From Ancrocorticia sp047602305 (GTDB lineage Bacteria; Actinomycetota; Actinomycetes; Actinomycetales; Actinomycetaceae), in the NCBI GenBank assembly GCA_047602305.1, contig JASGHO010000001.1, positions 1,054,001-1,118,000 of the forward strand: a DNA stretch of 64,000 bases, given 5' to 3'. The position numbers and the translations under genes are program-made. The notes under the pieces are model-generated. The model saw only the letters and a program-made list of their open reading frames with translations. It was not told the DNA's origin and did no database searches. Position 1 is the first letter of the stretch, and each line of letters starts with the position of its first letter. This document shows, piece after piece, positions 1 through 8,896 of the stretch.

Positions 1-187
1 GCGAGGGGGCGGTAACAGAATTCGGGACTAACAGGGCAGCCGGAGCGAGCGCCCAACGCATCTTCTCGTTCACTGCCCCATCCGATGGCGAGGGAAATCT
101 AGTACTTCGATTGCGGCGCTTTTGGGATCACGAACCAGTACGGGTAGCCTCCTGGAGGGTTATAGTTCAGGGCGCCGCCGAAGCCAG
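1..187. other. Window edge, no supported gene
   Basis: I see no convincing coding region in these first bases. Long open frames that enter from here are antisense to the membrane protein that ends at 188. Confidence 0.5.
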
Positions 188-1606
188 TTAGCCGATCTCA
201 GGAACGTCATGCCGTCTTGCCGGCAGCTTCCTTACCACCAGTTGGACGATTTTCGACAGCAACGCCTCCAGCGGCCCCTTGCGTTTCGTTGCGGCGAGCA
301 CCGCGCCAATCATCAGCGCCGCCGAAAGCTGGAGCGCGAAGATCTTGGTTCCTGCGCCCCACCACGGCATGACGAACTCTCCCGTTTCGGGCATCATCGC
401 GACGGCAGCAATGAAGAGCACTCCCGTCACGATGACGTGCAGCGAGTAGATGGTGAGCGGCGCGGCGCCCGTGCATCGCACGGTTTCTACCAGCCGGTTT
501 CTGCGTCCGACCAACGCCACGTCAAGAGCCAGCACCATGAGAGCGACGACGGCGAGCGACGTCCCGATCGTATACATCAGGTCGATGACGGATCCCGAGT
601 GCGGGGTGGCCAGGAGCTGTGCCCACGGGTCGGGTGTCACGGGCGCTCCGAAGCTCACTCCGAACAGGATAAGGTGCTGCTGGTCCGCAGGTATCGCGAA
701 GAAGTTCTCGGGGGTGAGCCCGGCAATTCCGGTGAAACCGAACTGCTCAAGATGGCTAACCACATACCAGGACACCAGCCGTGCCACGATCGCCATGGGC
801 ACACCGATCGCCAGAAGCCTGATGGCCGCCTTCTTCAGCTGATCGCGCGCATCCGCCGAGACCACGAATCGCCCGATCATCATGCCCACCATGAGATAGA
901 CGCACCATGTCACCGCCGGATAAACGCCCGTCAGTAGCCAGGCGCGAAGAGATTCCAACGGCTCGCTGACCAGCGTCATGATGTCCGTACCTCGCATATC
1001 GACCAGTTCTTCCCCACCGATCCCGATACCCAGCCCCTCGCGTACTGACGCGTTGAAGGGGCCGACGACGGCGAGCAGCCCCGAGAGTCCTGCCAGCAGC
1101 CAGTTCGGAGCCGTCAGGAGTGGGGCGATGAGGATCATGGAGACGCCGTAGTAGGTGAGCACTACCGCGATGGAGCCCGGAATGAATCCCAGCAAGAGCC
1201 CGATGACAATGAGTACCACGCCTCGAACGACGACGGCGAGCCGCGCGGCTCCGGCCCTTCCCTCCGCTAGCAGGCGCCGGGTGGCAAAGACCGTACTCAC
1301 GCCTCCCAACACGGCAAACAGGGCGGCAGAGGTGCCCGCCGCGATCATCTCCACAAGATGCGCCGCGCCAAGTTCAAAGGGCGAAACATCAGAGAAGTTT
1401 GACTGGACCGCGATCAAATGCGCGGACATCATGCCGATGATGGCCAGGAAGCGCGCAATATCCACGCCGACGTAGCGGGTCATCGAACGCCTGTCATCAA
1501 CGGGACCCTGCTCGAACTGGACCGGGCCGTTACTGGGTGAGAGGGCGCCGTCGTCGTTATGAGACAACAAACCCGAGGAGTCAAGGTGAGTGGCGGTGAT
1601 ATCCAT
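188..1606 (-). CDS. Multi-pass membrane protein, DUF418/HGSNAT-like
   Basis: A 472-residue integral membrane protein. After a ~40-residue polar N-terminus it has VDIARFLAIIGMMSAHL (about 48-64), the usual opening helix of the DUF418 / heparan-alpha-glucosaminide acetyltransferase-like families. About ten hydrophobic segments follow, and a GPLEALL motif sits near the C-terminus, typical of DUF418. Family members are thought to be membrane acyltransferases or transporters, but the substrate is unknown. The ATG at 1606 has GTAGGA about 5 nt upstream. The gene diverges from acs; the shared 211-nt gap holds an inverted repeat at 1709-1725. Four GACGACGGCG motifs fall inside the gene. The family call is by motif only. 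Confidence 0.7.
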   Translation of the reverse strand: MDITATHLDSSGLLSHNDDGALSPSNGPVQFEQGPVDDRRSMTRYVGVDIARFLAIIGMMSAHLIAVQSNFSDVSPFELGAAHLVEMIAAGTSAALFAVLGGVSTVFATRRLLAEGRAGAARLAVVVRGVVLIVIGLLLGFIPGSIAVVLTYYGVSMILIAPLLTAPNWLLAGLSGLLAVVGPFNASVREGLGIGIGGEELVDMRGTDIMTLVSEPLESLRAWLLTGVYPAVTWCVYLMVGMMIGRFVVSADARDQLKKAAIRLLAIGVPMAIVARLVSWYVVSHLEQFGFTGIAGLTPENFFAIPADQQHLILFGVSFGAPVTPDPWAQLLATPHSGSVIDLMYTIGTSLAVVALMVLALDVALVGRRNRLVETVRCTGAAPLTIYSLHVIVTGVLFIAAVAMMPETGEFVMPWWGAGTKIFALQLSAALMIGAVLAATKRKGPLEALLSKIVQLVVRKLPARRHDVPEIG

Positions 1607-1708
1607 GCGTCCTACTCTTTCACCAACTCAGCCGCTCAGCATCAGCGCTGGCTATCGTGCCCGGGTAGAGCTGGCTCTACGTTGGCGCCCACACAACCCA
1701 GGACTTTA

Positions 1709-1725
1709 ATCCCACAGAGTGGGAT
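1709..1725. promoter_or_regulatory. Inverted repeat, candidate operator
   Basis: ATCCCAC-aga-GTGGGAT is a perfect 7-bp inverted repeat in the divergent gap between the DUF418-like gene and acs. Its placement suits a regulator of either gene. I do not recognise the cognate factor. Confidence 0.45.
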
Positions 1726-1817
1726 GTTTCCGAAATCCCTTACGGCACGCGCGTCATCGCTGCTACAACTCATGAGTGACGGACGTCATAAGACCTGAGA
1801 GAGTCGGAGGGGACAAG

Positions 1818-3701
1818 ATGGCGAATCAGCAGATCTACTCACCAAGCCAAGAAGTCGTGGACGAAGCATGGATCAACGACTGGCGGGGGCTCATGGAGTC
1901 CGCCAACGCCGATCCCATCGCGTATTGGGAAAGCCGAGCCAACGAGCTCACCTGGTCAAAGCCCTGGGACAAAGTCCTCGACGATTCGAAGGCGCCTTTC
2001 TACCAGTGGTTCACCGGCGCGGAAACCAATATCGTCACCAACGCGGTGGACAGGCACATCAGCGGCCCCCGGAAGAACAAACTGGCCCTCATCTGGCATT
2101 CGGAGGACGGGAAGGAAACCCGGACCTTCAGCTACTTCTCGCTGGAGCGCGAAGTGACCACGATGGCCAACGTCCTCAAGGCACTTGGTGTGCGCAAGGG
2201 CGACCGCGTCACCATCTACTTGCCGCGCATCCCCGAGGTGGTTTTCGCGATGCTTGCGTGCGCGAAGCTCGGCGCGGTGCACTCGGTCATCTTCGCTGGA
2301 TTCTCTTCCGACGCGTTGTCCGCTCGCATTGACGATTCGGAATCGCGGGTGGTCATCACCGCGGATGGATCGTGGATCAACGGATCGGTGTTCCCGCTGA
2401 AGAACATCGTGGATGAGGCGATCCATTTCTCACCCACGGTGGAGAACGTACTGGTGGTCAAGCGCACCGGCTCCGAGGTGCGCATGGATCCGTTGCGCGA
2501 CCACTGGTACCACGATCTCACCGCGCTCCCGGTGGCGCGCGGCAAGTGCGAGACCGTGCAGGTCGATTCCGAGCATCCGCTCTTCATCCTCTACACCTCC
2601 GGCTCCACCGGCAAGCCGAAGGCCGTGCTGCACACGCACGGTGGCTACATGGTGGGCACGTACACCACCCTCCACGACACCTTCGACATCCACGACCAGG
2701 ATCGTTACTGGTGCACCGCGGACGCCGGCTGGATCACCGGCCACTCGTACGCCATCTACGGACCACTCCTCAATGGAGCGACCTCGTTCATGTTCGAGGG
2801 CGGCCCCTCCTACCCCCACCCCGACCGCTGGTGGTCCCTGGTGGAACAGTTCGGAATCACCACCTTCTACACCGCGCCCACAGCGATCCGCTCGCTAATG
2901 CGCTTCGGCGACGCCTGGGTCAACCGGCACGACCTCTCCTCGCTCCGCCTGCTCGGCACCGTCGGCGAGCCCATCAATCCGGAGGCCTGGAAGTGGTACT
3001 ACGACGTCGTCGGCGGCGGACGGGCACCCATCATGGACACCTGGTGGCAGACCGAAACAGGAATGTTCCAGATCACCGGCGTACCCTCAATGCCCCAGAA
3101 ACCCGGTTCCGCCGGCATGCCCGTGTTTGGGCAGAAGGCACAAATCGTTGACAAGAAGGGCAACGAGGTTCCACCGGGAACCGAGGGATTCCTCGTGCTT
3201 ACGAACCCCTGGCCAGCGATGATGCGCACCCTCTACAAGGACGACCAGCGCTACATCGACTCCTACTGGAAGCAGTATCCGGGCAAGTACGCCACCGGGG
3301 ATTCGGCGAAGATGGACGAGGACGGCTACTTCTGGGTTATCGGCCGGACCGACGACGTCATCAAGGTCTCCGGCCATCGCCTGGGAACCGCGGAGGTTGA
3401 ATCGGCTCTCGCCTCCCATGCGGCCGTGGCCGAAGCAGCCGCCATTGGTCTGCCGCACGAGATCAAGGGCAACGCCATCCACGCCTACGTGGTCTTGAAG
3501 GAAGGGTACAAGGGAAGCCGCGATCTGACCGAGGAACTGCGCGCCCACGTGGCATCTCACCTCTCCCCCATCGCCAAACCCGACGACATCGAATTCGTCG
3601 AATCCCTCCCCAAGACACGCTCCGGAAAGATCATGCGCCGCGTCTTGCGCGCCCGCGCACTCGGCCAGGACGAGGGCGACCTCTCGACGCTGGATGGGTA
3701 G
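1818..3701 (+). CDS. acsA: Acetyl-CoA synthetase (AMP-forming)
   Basis: Converts acetate, ATP and CoA to acetyl-CoA, AMP and pyrophosphate in the cytoplasm. The 627-residue product has the usual length. Visible motifs are YTSGSTGKPKA (about 259-269, adenylate-forming P-loop), TWWQTETG (about 408), the hinge GRTDDVIKVSGHRLG, and KTRSGKIMRR near the end; its Lys at about 604 is the catalytic lysine regulated by acetylation in this family. I chose the ATG at 1818 because GGAGGGGACAAG lies directly before it; an upstream in-frame ATG at 1776 has no ribosome site. Monocistronic, ending at a strong bidirectional hairpin. Confidence 0.95.
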   Translation: MANQQIYSPSQEVVDEAWINDWRGLMESANADPIAYWESRANELTWSKPWDKVLDDSKAPFYQWFTGAETNIVTNAVDRHISGPRKNKLALIWHSEDGKETRTFSYFSLEREVTTMANVLKALGVRKGDRVTIYLPRIPEVVFAMLACAKLGAVHSVIFAGFSSDALSARIDDSESRVVITADGSWINGSVFPLKNIVDEAIHFSPTVENVLVVKRTGSEVRMDPLRDHWYHDLTALPVARGKCETVQVDSEHPLFILYTSGSTGKPKAVLHTHGGYMVGTYTTLHDTFDIHDQDRYWCTADAGWITGHSYAIYGPLLNGATSFMFEGGPSYPHPDRWWSLVEQFGITTFYTAPTAIRSLMRFGDAWVNRHDLSSLRLLGTVGEPINPEAWKWYYDVVGGGRAPIMDTWWQTETGMFQITGVPSMPQKPGSAGMPVFGQKAQIVDKKGNEVPPGTEGFLVLTNPWPAMMRTLYKDDQRYIDSYWKQYPGKYATGDSAKMDEDGYFWVIGRTDDVIKVSGHRLGTAEVESALASHAAVAEAAAIGLPHEIKGNAIHAYVVLKEGYKGSRDLTEELRAHVASHLSPIAKPDDIEFVESLPKTRSGKIMRRVLRARALGQDEGDLSTLDG

Positions 3702-3740
3702 ATGTTGACGCGTGACCGGTAGACACGAATAGATATTGAC

Positions 3741-3795
3741 GACGACGGCGTGGTGGACGCGAGTTGTGAACAGGCCAGGTCACCTCGCCGTCGTC
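3741..3795. repeat. Inverted pair of GACGACGGCG motifs
   Basis: GACGACGGCG at 3741-3750 faces its complement CGCCGTCGTC at 3786-3795, between the acs stop and the terminator. This is the only intergenic site where the window-wide motif occurs as an inverted pair. Confidence 0.8.
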
Positions 3796-3796
3796 G

Positions 3797-3838
3797 TTAA
3801 AAAATAACGTGGGGCCCGACATCTACCGGGCCCCACGT
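3797..3838. terminator. Bidirectional intrinsic terminator
   Basis: A 12-bp perfect stem (3807-3818 with 3827-3838, 8-nt loop) follows an A-rich run at about 3799-3806. That run becomes a T-tract for leftward transcription. It separates the convergent acs and vWA genes. Confidence 0.85.
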
Positions 3839-3864
3839 ACTCTATTCTCGCATTCGGGCTTTCT

Positions 3865-5787
3865 TCATCGACGGCGGCGAGTGATTGCCATCCCGGCCAG
3901 ACCCCCGACGATCAACAGGAGTGCGCCACCTGCCACCCATTTCACCGTCCACGAGACACCAGAATCTTTAGGTTCCGACTGGTCCGCCTCGGTAATCGAG
4001 GAGGGGTTCGGTACGGTCGGGTCCGCAGACGCCGTCGTCGATTCCGAACGATCCAAAGCCTGCGCGGCCGATAGATCATAAACCGGACCTTCTTCTGGAT
4101 CGCCTGGAGTAGCCACCGTGATCGTGAAGGGAATCTGGAACGGGGCGTCCTCCTTCAATTCTTCAGAACCCAAGGTGAAGTAGTAGTAGCCGGCAAAACC
4201 GTACGTCTTCGAGCCGTATCGCACAGGTTCGGTACTGCCCTCGGACATCGTGTCCCTTGTACCATTCTGGCGGCCCAGATCCAATGTGATGGCACTGAGC
4301 TCATTGATATCGGATCTCAACGGGTTGTACCAAGTGGCTCGGATGCGGGTCCATTCCTTCGAGTTCTCGTCGTCCCGATTAGCGATGTCGATGCGATAAG
4401 CGAGGTGCTGCCCCCACGTCACAGGAACCTTGTAGTAGCGGTATTCGCCCGCAACCACGGCGCTTTCGTAGGTCTGCCCAGGCACCAGCTCAACCGCCCG
4501 GTTAAAGGAGAGCCCTCCTTCGATCGGGGTTACAGCAGACGAATGCAACGGAGCTTCGGCCGCGCTGCCAATCTCAGGCCCAGGGAGTCCCGTCACATCC
4601 GCAGGAGGCTCCAGCCGAAGCAGAATCTCGGCGGTGGCGGGCGTCTGCTTGAAACGTGGCCCGGCACGGTGAATCGAGAGGTAGAGGTCCTCATCCTCGC
4701 AACGGTTGCTATCCGCGATGGCCGTAGAAGGAGCAGTGATCGCGAAGGTGCGGTTCATGTGCTGATACCCAGTTGTTCCGCACTGCCTTCCCTCCTTGTT
4801 GACGAACTTGATGTAGCTGTTCAGCGCACTGCCGCCGTCTTCCTTCGTACCGGACGGCATGACCATCGTGGCGGCCGCGTGTGCAGTCCAGCCCTTGGGA
4901 ACATGAACCTGATAGAACTTCTCGGTTCCCGGACCTGAGAGGTTGTCGCTACCTGTTGCGAAAGTATCGACGTATTGCCCCGGGGCGAGCGGAGGTGTCT
5001 CGGCCACGATGGAAGGAGTTCCGGTGACTGGCTCCCCTTCGGCCTCGTAGGCGCCAATGGCGTGTTCCACCCTGGTGATAAGCGCTCCAGAGAGCTCGCT
5101 TGCCGAGTCCGCGTTGGAGTAGGTTCCACCGGTGACGTCGGCGATGCACTGGAGGTCGGCGCGGGCGTCGTCGTCGACCTTAAAACCCACCGTGTGGACG
5201 GTCAGGTCGAGGCCATCGGAGGCGATCTCCTTGGCAACCTCGCACGGGGGCGGCGGCGAGCAGGTATCCTCACCATCACTGACGAGCACGATCGATCGCG
5301 GACCCTCGTTGGGCAACTCGTCGGCCGCTTGCCGCAGCGCCTTGCCGATCGGGGTGTAGCCGGAGGCGGAGATTTCGTCGACAGTTTTGAGGAACGAGCG
5401 ATCGTTGATCGGGCCCACTGGAACAAGCGTCGTAACATCCTGGCAGCCGGCAGTCTTTTCACTGTCCTCACTTCCCGTGCCGGTGCCGTACACGACGAGG
5501 CCCACCTGAGCCGCATCCGGTAGCTCTGCGACGAGTGAATGGATGGCACTCTTGGCAGCATCAATCCGCAGGCCAGGGGCGTCGTCGTTGAGCATGGACC
5601 CGGAAGCGTCAAGAATGATGACGGTCGGTGTTGCGGGGCGCGATTGTGCTGCTTGCTGGGATTGTGCTGCCGGTTGGGACTCGGCCGGATTGGCATGCGC
5701 AACCAAGGGCGCACTCGCCAAGCAGGTCCCGGTCGCGATGACGAAACCGGCCAGTCTCGCGAAGTGGCTGTGCCGTCGTGGTGACAT
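3865..5787 (-). CDS. Secreted, membrane-anchored vWA-domain protein
   Basis: 640 residues. A signal peptide (1-33, ending near VAHANP) is followed by a Gln/Ala-rich linker and a von Willebrand A domain (about 54-235) whose MIDAS motif DASGSM starts at Asp60. A later DGEDTC stretch belongs to the same fold. The rest is a long beta-rich extracellular region. The C-terminus has one transmembrane helix and RRRR, with no LPXTG, so it is probably membrane-tethered rather than sortase-linked. The start at 5787 has GAGGAGAG upstream. It is divergent from the gene at 5990, with a perfect palindrome between them. It probably binds a ligand through a metal ion; the partner is unknown. Confidence 0.85.
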   Translation of the reverse strand: MSPRRHSHFARLAGFVIATGTCLASAPLVAHANPAESQPAAQSQQAAQSRPATPTVIILDASGSMLNDDAPGLRIDAAKSAIHSLVAELPDAAQVGLVVYGTGTGSEDSEKTAGCQDVTTLVPVGPINDRSFLKTVDEISASGYTPIGKALRQAADELPNEGPRSIVLVSDGEDTCSPPPPCEVAKEIASDGLDLTVHTVGFKVDDDARADLQCIADVTGGTYSNADSASELSGALITRVEHAIGAYEAEGEPVTGTPSIVAETPPLAPGQYVDTFATGSDNLSGPGTEKFYQVHVPKGWTAHAAATMVMPSGTKEDGGSALNSYIKFVNKEGRQCGTTGYQHMNRTFAITAPSTAIADSNRCEDEDLYLSIHRAGPRFKQTPATAEILLRLEPPADVTGLPGPEIGSAAEAPLHSSAVTPIEGGLSFNRAVELVPGQTYESAVVAGEYRYYKVPVTWGQHLAYRIDIANRDDENSKEWTRIRATWYNPLRSDINELSAITLDLGRQNGTRDTMSEGSTEPVRYGSKTYGFAGYYYFTLGSEELKEDAPFQIPFTITVATPGDPEEGPVYDLSAAQALDRSESTTASADPTVPNPSSITEADQSEPKDSGVSWTVKWVAGGALLLIVGGLAGMAITRRRR

Positions 5788-5846
5788 GTTGTCTCTCCTC
5801 GGGAATTAGCGATGAGATGTTTACAAGTGCAAACTACCACGACTTA

Positions 5847-5862
5847 GTTTGCATATGCAAAC
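5847..5862. promoter_or_regulatory. Perfect 16-bp palindrome, candidate operator
   Basis: GTTTGCATATGCAAAC is fully palindromic. A further half-site (GCAAAC, about 5829-5834) lies on the vWA side. It sits in the divergent gap between the vWA gene and the gene at 5990, so one repressor could control both. The regulator is not identified here. Confidence 0.6.
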
Positions 5863-5989
5863 AGAGCTGATGTTAGTGTGGAGTGATCGGCGAATGCAAA
5901 GCAACCCACAAAAGTGTGTCGGAGCGCTGTGGGAGGATCGAGGTATGGGCGCGGCGGTTGCCATGCCCAGGAACTCAAGGAGTGGACTC

Positions 5990-7165
5990 ATGGGACTGTT
6001 CGATTTCTTTCGCAGGCGACGCGGCGAGGCGAGTGGAGAGAATGTCTTTCCACCTGTCGTGGCAGACCTGGCGGCAGGACCAGAAGCAGTAGAGGAACCT
6101 GTAGCAACGTTAGCCGATGAAGTACCGGTGCTCGTTGCTCACGACGTCGACCTATCCACCGACGGTTTGATCGTCGACGGCTGGCCCATCACCGAGAGGA
6201 CAATAGCTGAGTTCTCAGCGCTTCTCGGTACACCTCGCGTCATTCATCGATCCGAGCGCAAGATCGAGAAGAATCTGACGGCCCCGGAGACTTGGCTGGT
6301 GAACTGGGACGCCGCCGGGATCATGGCGTGGAGCAAAGACGGGGTCACAGCCGATACGATCTTGATGCGTCTGGCCGAGGATCCAGGCTGGGACTCCCGG
6401 GTGGCCAAAGACAATTGGGAGGCTCGGCCCCGCTGCCTCTTCACGGGTGCCCTCACCGTTGATGGCCAGCCACCGATCCGGTCGATTCCGGAGTCGAAAC
6501 TCAGGTCCGGTGTGCTGATGGATTTCAGGTTGGGTGACTGGAAACTCTACTTCACTACCACCCGGGAGGCCGAGAACTTCTATGAGAAAGAGACTTTTTC
6601 CGAGCGCTGCCGGATGAGGGAATCCGGTGCCATAGCCGAACATCTACGGGCGCATCCGAATCCGTTCCGCGAGGTTTCATTCAACTACGATCCGGTGAAG
6701 CCGCCGTCGGGTGCATGGTTCCATCAGCCTGTGGACGGGCCGATTCTCAAGTTCGATACCCCGGAGTTCGCCTACGCGATCATTGAGGAGCTCATGTACA
6801 ACCAGGAGCTTCTCACGCCGAAATTCAACGTGTTCGATTTCTCCAAGGACCTCGGGGAAGAATGCTTCGACCCCTACGATTTCCCCTTCCAGATCATTCC
6901 CAAGGTGCGCGAATGGTTCCTGGAACTACCCATCCCGGCGGAGTTCGGAGCGCGAGTGGAACGGTTGTGCATGGACGGCGGCCTGATGATCTACACCCAG
7001 CTCGCTCCGGAGTGGGACGGCGAGGACGACCTGTTCGACATCCCCACACTCACCCAGGCGGAGCTGGCACAGTTCCCAAATCTCAAAACCATCGACGTCA
7101 ACGGCCTCCTCAGCCCCGAGGCGCAAGAGGCGGCGAGGGAAGCCGGGATTACGCTGGTTGACTAA
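5990..7165 (+). CDS. Uncharacterised protein, DUF6892-like C-terminus
   Basis: 391 residues beginning MGLFDFFRRRRG, an Arg-rich amphipathic start often seen in small soluble actinobacterial proteins. I chose the ATG at 5990 because AAGGAG lies 8 nt upstream; the open frame reaches back to 5849 without a ribosome site. The C-terminal part (PEWDGEDDLFDI, then NLKTIDVNGLL) resembles my memory of DUF6892 proteins, which often follow a small DUF7738-like domain; the stretch DLSTDGLIVDGWPI may be that domain. No enzymatic motif is visible. Convergent with the nuclease gene, only 5 nt apart. Confidence 0.6.
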   Translation: MGLFDFFRRRRGEASGENVFPPVVADLAAGPEAVEEPVATLADEVPVLVAHDVDLSTDGLIVDGWPITERTIAEFSALLGTPRVIHRSERKIEKNLTAPETWLVNWDAAGIMAWSKDGVTADTILMRLAEDPGWDSRVAKDNWEARPRCLFTGALTVDGQPPIRSIPESKLRSGVLMDFRLGDWKLYFTTTREAENFYEKETFSERCRMRESGAIAEHLRAHPNPFREVSFNYDPVKPPSGAWFHQPVDGPILKFDTPEFAYAIIEELMYNQELLTPKFNVFDFSKDLGEECFDPYDFPFQIIPKVREWFLELPIPAEFGARVERLCMDGGLMIYTQLAPEWDGEDDLFDIPTLTQAELAQFPNLKTIDVNGLLSPEAQEAAREAGITLVD

Positions 7166-7170
7166 TCGAC

Positions 7171-7722
7171 CTAACGGTCCTCGTGAATGAGTCGCGTTGC
7201 TGGATCTCGACGAGTCGTCCACGGGACATTCGGATGAGGATCAAGATTGGAGGTCACAAACGACTTGCTCAATCCGAGCGCTTTCTGTGTCTTTCCAAGT
7301 TTCTGGCGCAAGGGAGCAAGAAGTGACTTGACCTGCCTGCCCTTTCGTCCGCCGTCCTTCACTTCAATATGAAGAACCAGGTTGATGGTTTCTGACATAG
7401 CACTGGAGCGAGCAAACTGACTTGCCGCACTATCCGCAAGATTTCGCTGCAGCGCGTACAGGAGCCCCATCGTATTGAGCGCTTTCAGCCCAACCGTACG
7501 AGGCAGATCCTCTGGCTGGTTGGCATTGGGGTAGGTGTAATCCTTGACTTCGATGATCCACAACATGCTCTGGGCAAAAACAAGCACATCACAACCCTTG
7601 GCTCCCCAGCTCTTGACCGAATCGTATTGGGGCCATTTATCAAAGACTTCAACGTCCCAGCCGTCCGGGAACGAGAACAGCGTCCCATCAATGTCCAGCT
7701 CAGCCCTATCTCTACTGGCCAT
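7171..7722 (-). CDS. Putative PD-(D/E)xK nuclease, partner of ATPase
   Basis: 183 residues. The core GCDVLVFAQSMLWIIEVKDY (43-62) places Asp45, Glu58 and Lys60 in the D-x(n)-ExK pattern of PD-(D/E)xK nucleases, with hydrophobic strands around each. No signal peptide or membrane segment. The gene starts 6 nt after the stop of the upstream ATPase gene, so the two are almost certainly co-transcribed. An ATPase with a small nuclease suggests a defence system, but I cannot match it to a named one. The region reads AT-rich against its neighbours. Family assignment rests on the motif only. Confidence 0.6.
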   Translation of the reverse strand: MASRDRAELDIDGTLFSFPDGWDVEVFDKWPQYDSVKSWGAKGCDVLVFAQSMLWIIEVKDYTYPNANQPEDLPRTVGLKALNTMGLLYALQRNLADSAASQFARSSAMSETINLVLHIEVKDGGRKGRQVKSLLAPLRQKLGKTQKALGLSKSFVTSNLDPHPNVPWTTRRDPATRLIHEDR

Positions 7723-7728
7723 TGAGAA

Positions 7729-8781
7729 TCACCAGGCCAAGTAACGGTCAGCTTGTTCCACTTCTGCATCTAGAGAAGCAATCACCTCAAGATCATCCAC
7801 ATCGTCAGACGTCTGAGCACCCACCTCGTCCATCGCGGAAGACTCTCCCGTGTCACTCTTCCGGGCAAGGCTAATGTACTTGGGCTGGACTTCACTCGGA
7901 ATCATCTGAAGCTCACGCACGAGGAACATACTGTGCGTAGCCACCACAATCTGGGCTCCACCCTCTGCCAGTAGTATCAGCGCCTGCGCCACAGCACGCT
8001 GCGAAGCAGGGTTGAGGTTCGCCTCCGGTTCGTCCCAAAAAAGGTAGCCCCCCTTTAGCAATGCGCCATTAGAAATAAGCCGAACGATCATCGCCAACTT
8101 GCGCTGACCTTCGGCCAAAAGCGGCGCTTCAAGACTCCCAATACCAGGCTGCTTCAGGTACAGATTACCTTTGGACTCGACAACGCTACCGCCCTGGAGC
8201 AATGAAGAAAAAGGCTCCAGCATCTTGTTCGCTTGCTCTCCCCTCGGGCCCCGAAGAGCTGGCCTTTGCAGCAAGAGCTCGACCGTATCCTTCCAGGTTT
8301 CCTCAAATCCAGTCTCGTACTCGTTGTAGAGACCGAGGAAACTTGAAGTGAGGCTGAAAAGTTCATGCGACGGAATAAAGACCGGCTCATCCTCCAACCT
8401 GCGGCTCGGAACGGTCGCAATTTTGACCTCCCGAGTTGCGTGTGACGAAAAGTCAAAGGCAAGTGGTTCGGCAATCCCCTCGTACTTCACCGAAATACTT
8501 GCGATAGTCTTGCCGCGGCTTCTTCGAGTAAGCCGCCCCAATGATTCTGGCCGAAATACGCCCCGCAACTTCGCTGCGATCCCACCGTTGAGTTCCTTCT
8601 TCGTCAAAGAATCAGCATCTTTAAGACACTTAGTGCACGCATACATAAGTTTCAGCAACTGCGATTTCCCAGTGGCATTATCGCCAACGATGACAGTCAG
8701 ACTGGGAGCAAGAGGAACATCCACCTGTCGGAAGGGCCCGAATGATTCCACACGGACACCTGCAATTGGGTACTTGGCCAT
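7729..8781 (-). CDS. AAA/ABC-type ATPase (AAA_21-like), putative defence
   Basis: 350 residues. Walker A GDNATGKS at 33-40, a degenerate ABC signature AEGQRK (223-228), Walker B LFWDEPEANLNP (247-258) and the switch ATHS (His283) give a RecF/OLD-like ABC ATPase fold without an attached TOPRIM domain. The C-terminus is acidic (TSDDVDDLEV). Such stand-alone ATPases usually act with an effector; here that is the nuclease encoded 6 nt downstream. The ATG at 8781 lies 6 nt after TAGGAT, so the transcript is probably leaderless. The stretch 8581-8640 is 28/60 GC, below neighbouring genes, which fits acquisition by transfer. Confidence 0.8.
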   Translation of the reverse strand: MAKYPIAGVRVESFGPFRQVDVPLAPSLTVIVGDNATGKSQLLKLMYACTKCLKDADSLTKKELNGGIAAKLRGVFRPESLGRLTRRSRGKTIASISVKYEGIAEPLAFDFSSHATREVKIATVPSRRLEDEPVFIPSHELFSLTSSFLGLYNEYETGFEETWKDTVELLLQRPALRGPRGEQANKMLEPFSSLLQGGSVVESKGNLYLKQPGIGSLEAPLLAEGQRKLAMIVRLISNGALLKGGYLFWDEPEANLNPASQRAVAQALILLAEGGAQIVVATHSMFLVRELQMIPSEVQPKYISLARKSDTGESSAMDEVGAQTSDDVDDLEVIASLDAEVEQADRYLAW

Positions 8782-8787
8782 AGGGCT

Positions 8788-8793
8788 ATCCTA
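8788..8793 (-). promoter_or_regulatory. -10 box of ATPase/nuclease operon (leaderless)
   Basis: On the minus strand TAGGAT is followed by six bases and then the ATG at 8781, the spacing of a leaderless start. No clear -35 was found. Confidence 0.5.
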
Positions 8794-8896
8794 ACGTGCA
8801 GGATCTTTCGGAGGCTGGTTCTAGACGATCAGTCGTTGCGAGAAGCCAGCCCACGTCGTCGACGCCCTATTCGGGTATCGGTGGGATAATCCAAGC

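Noticed and set aside
122..937. 271-residue open frame on the plus strand
   Set aside because: Antisense to the DUF418-like gene, with Arg/His-rich shadow composition and no domains.
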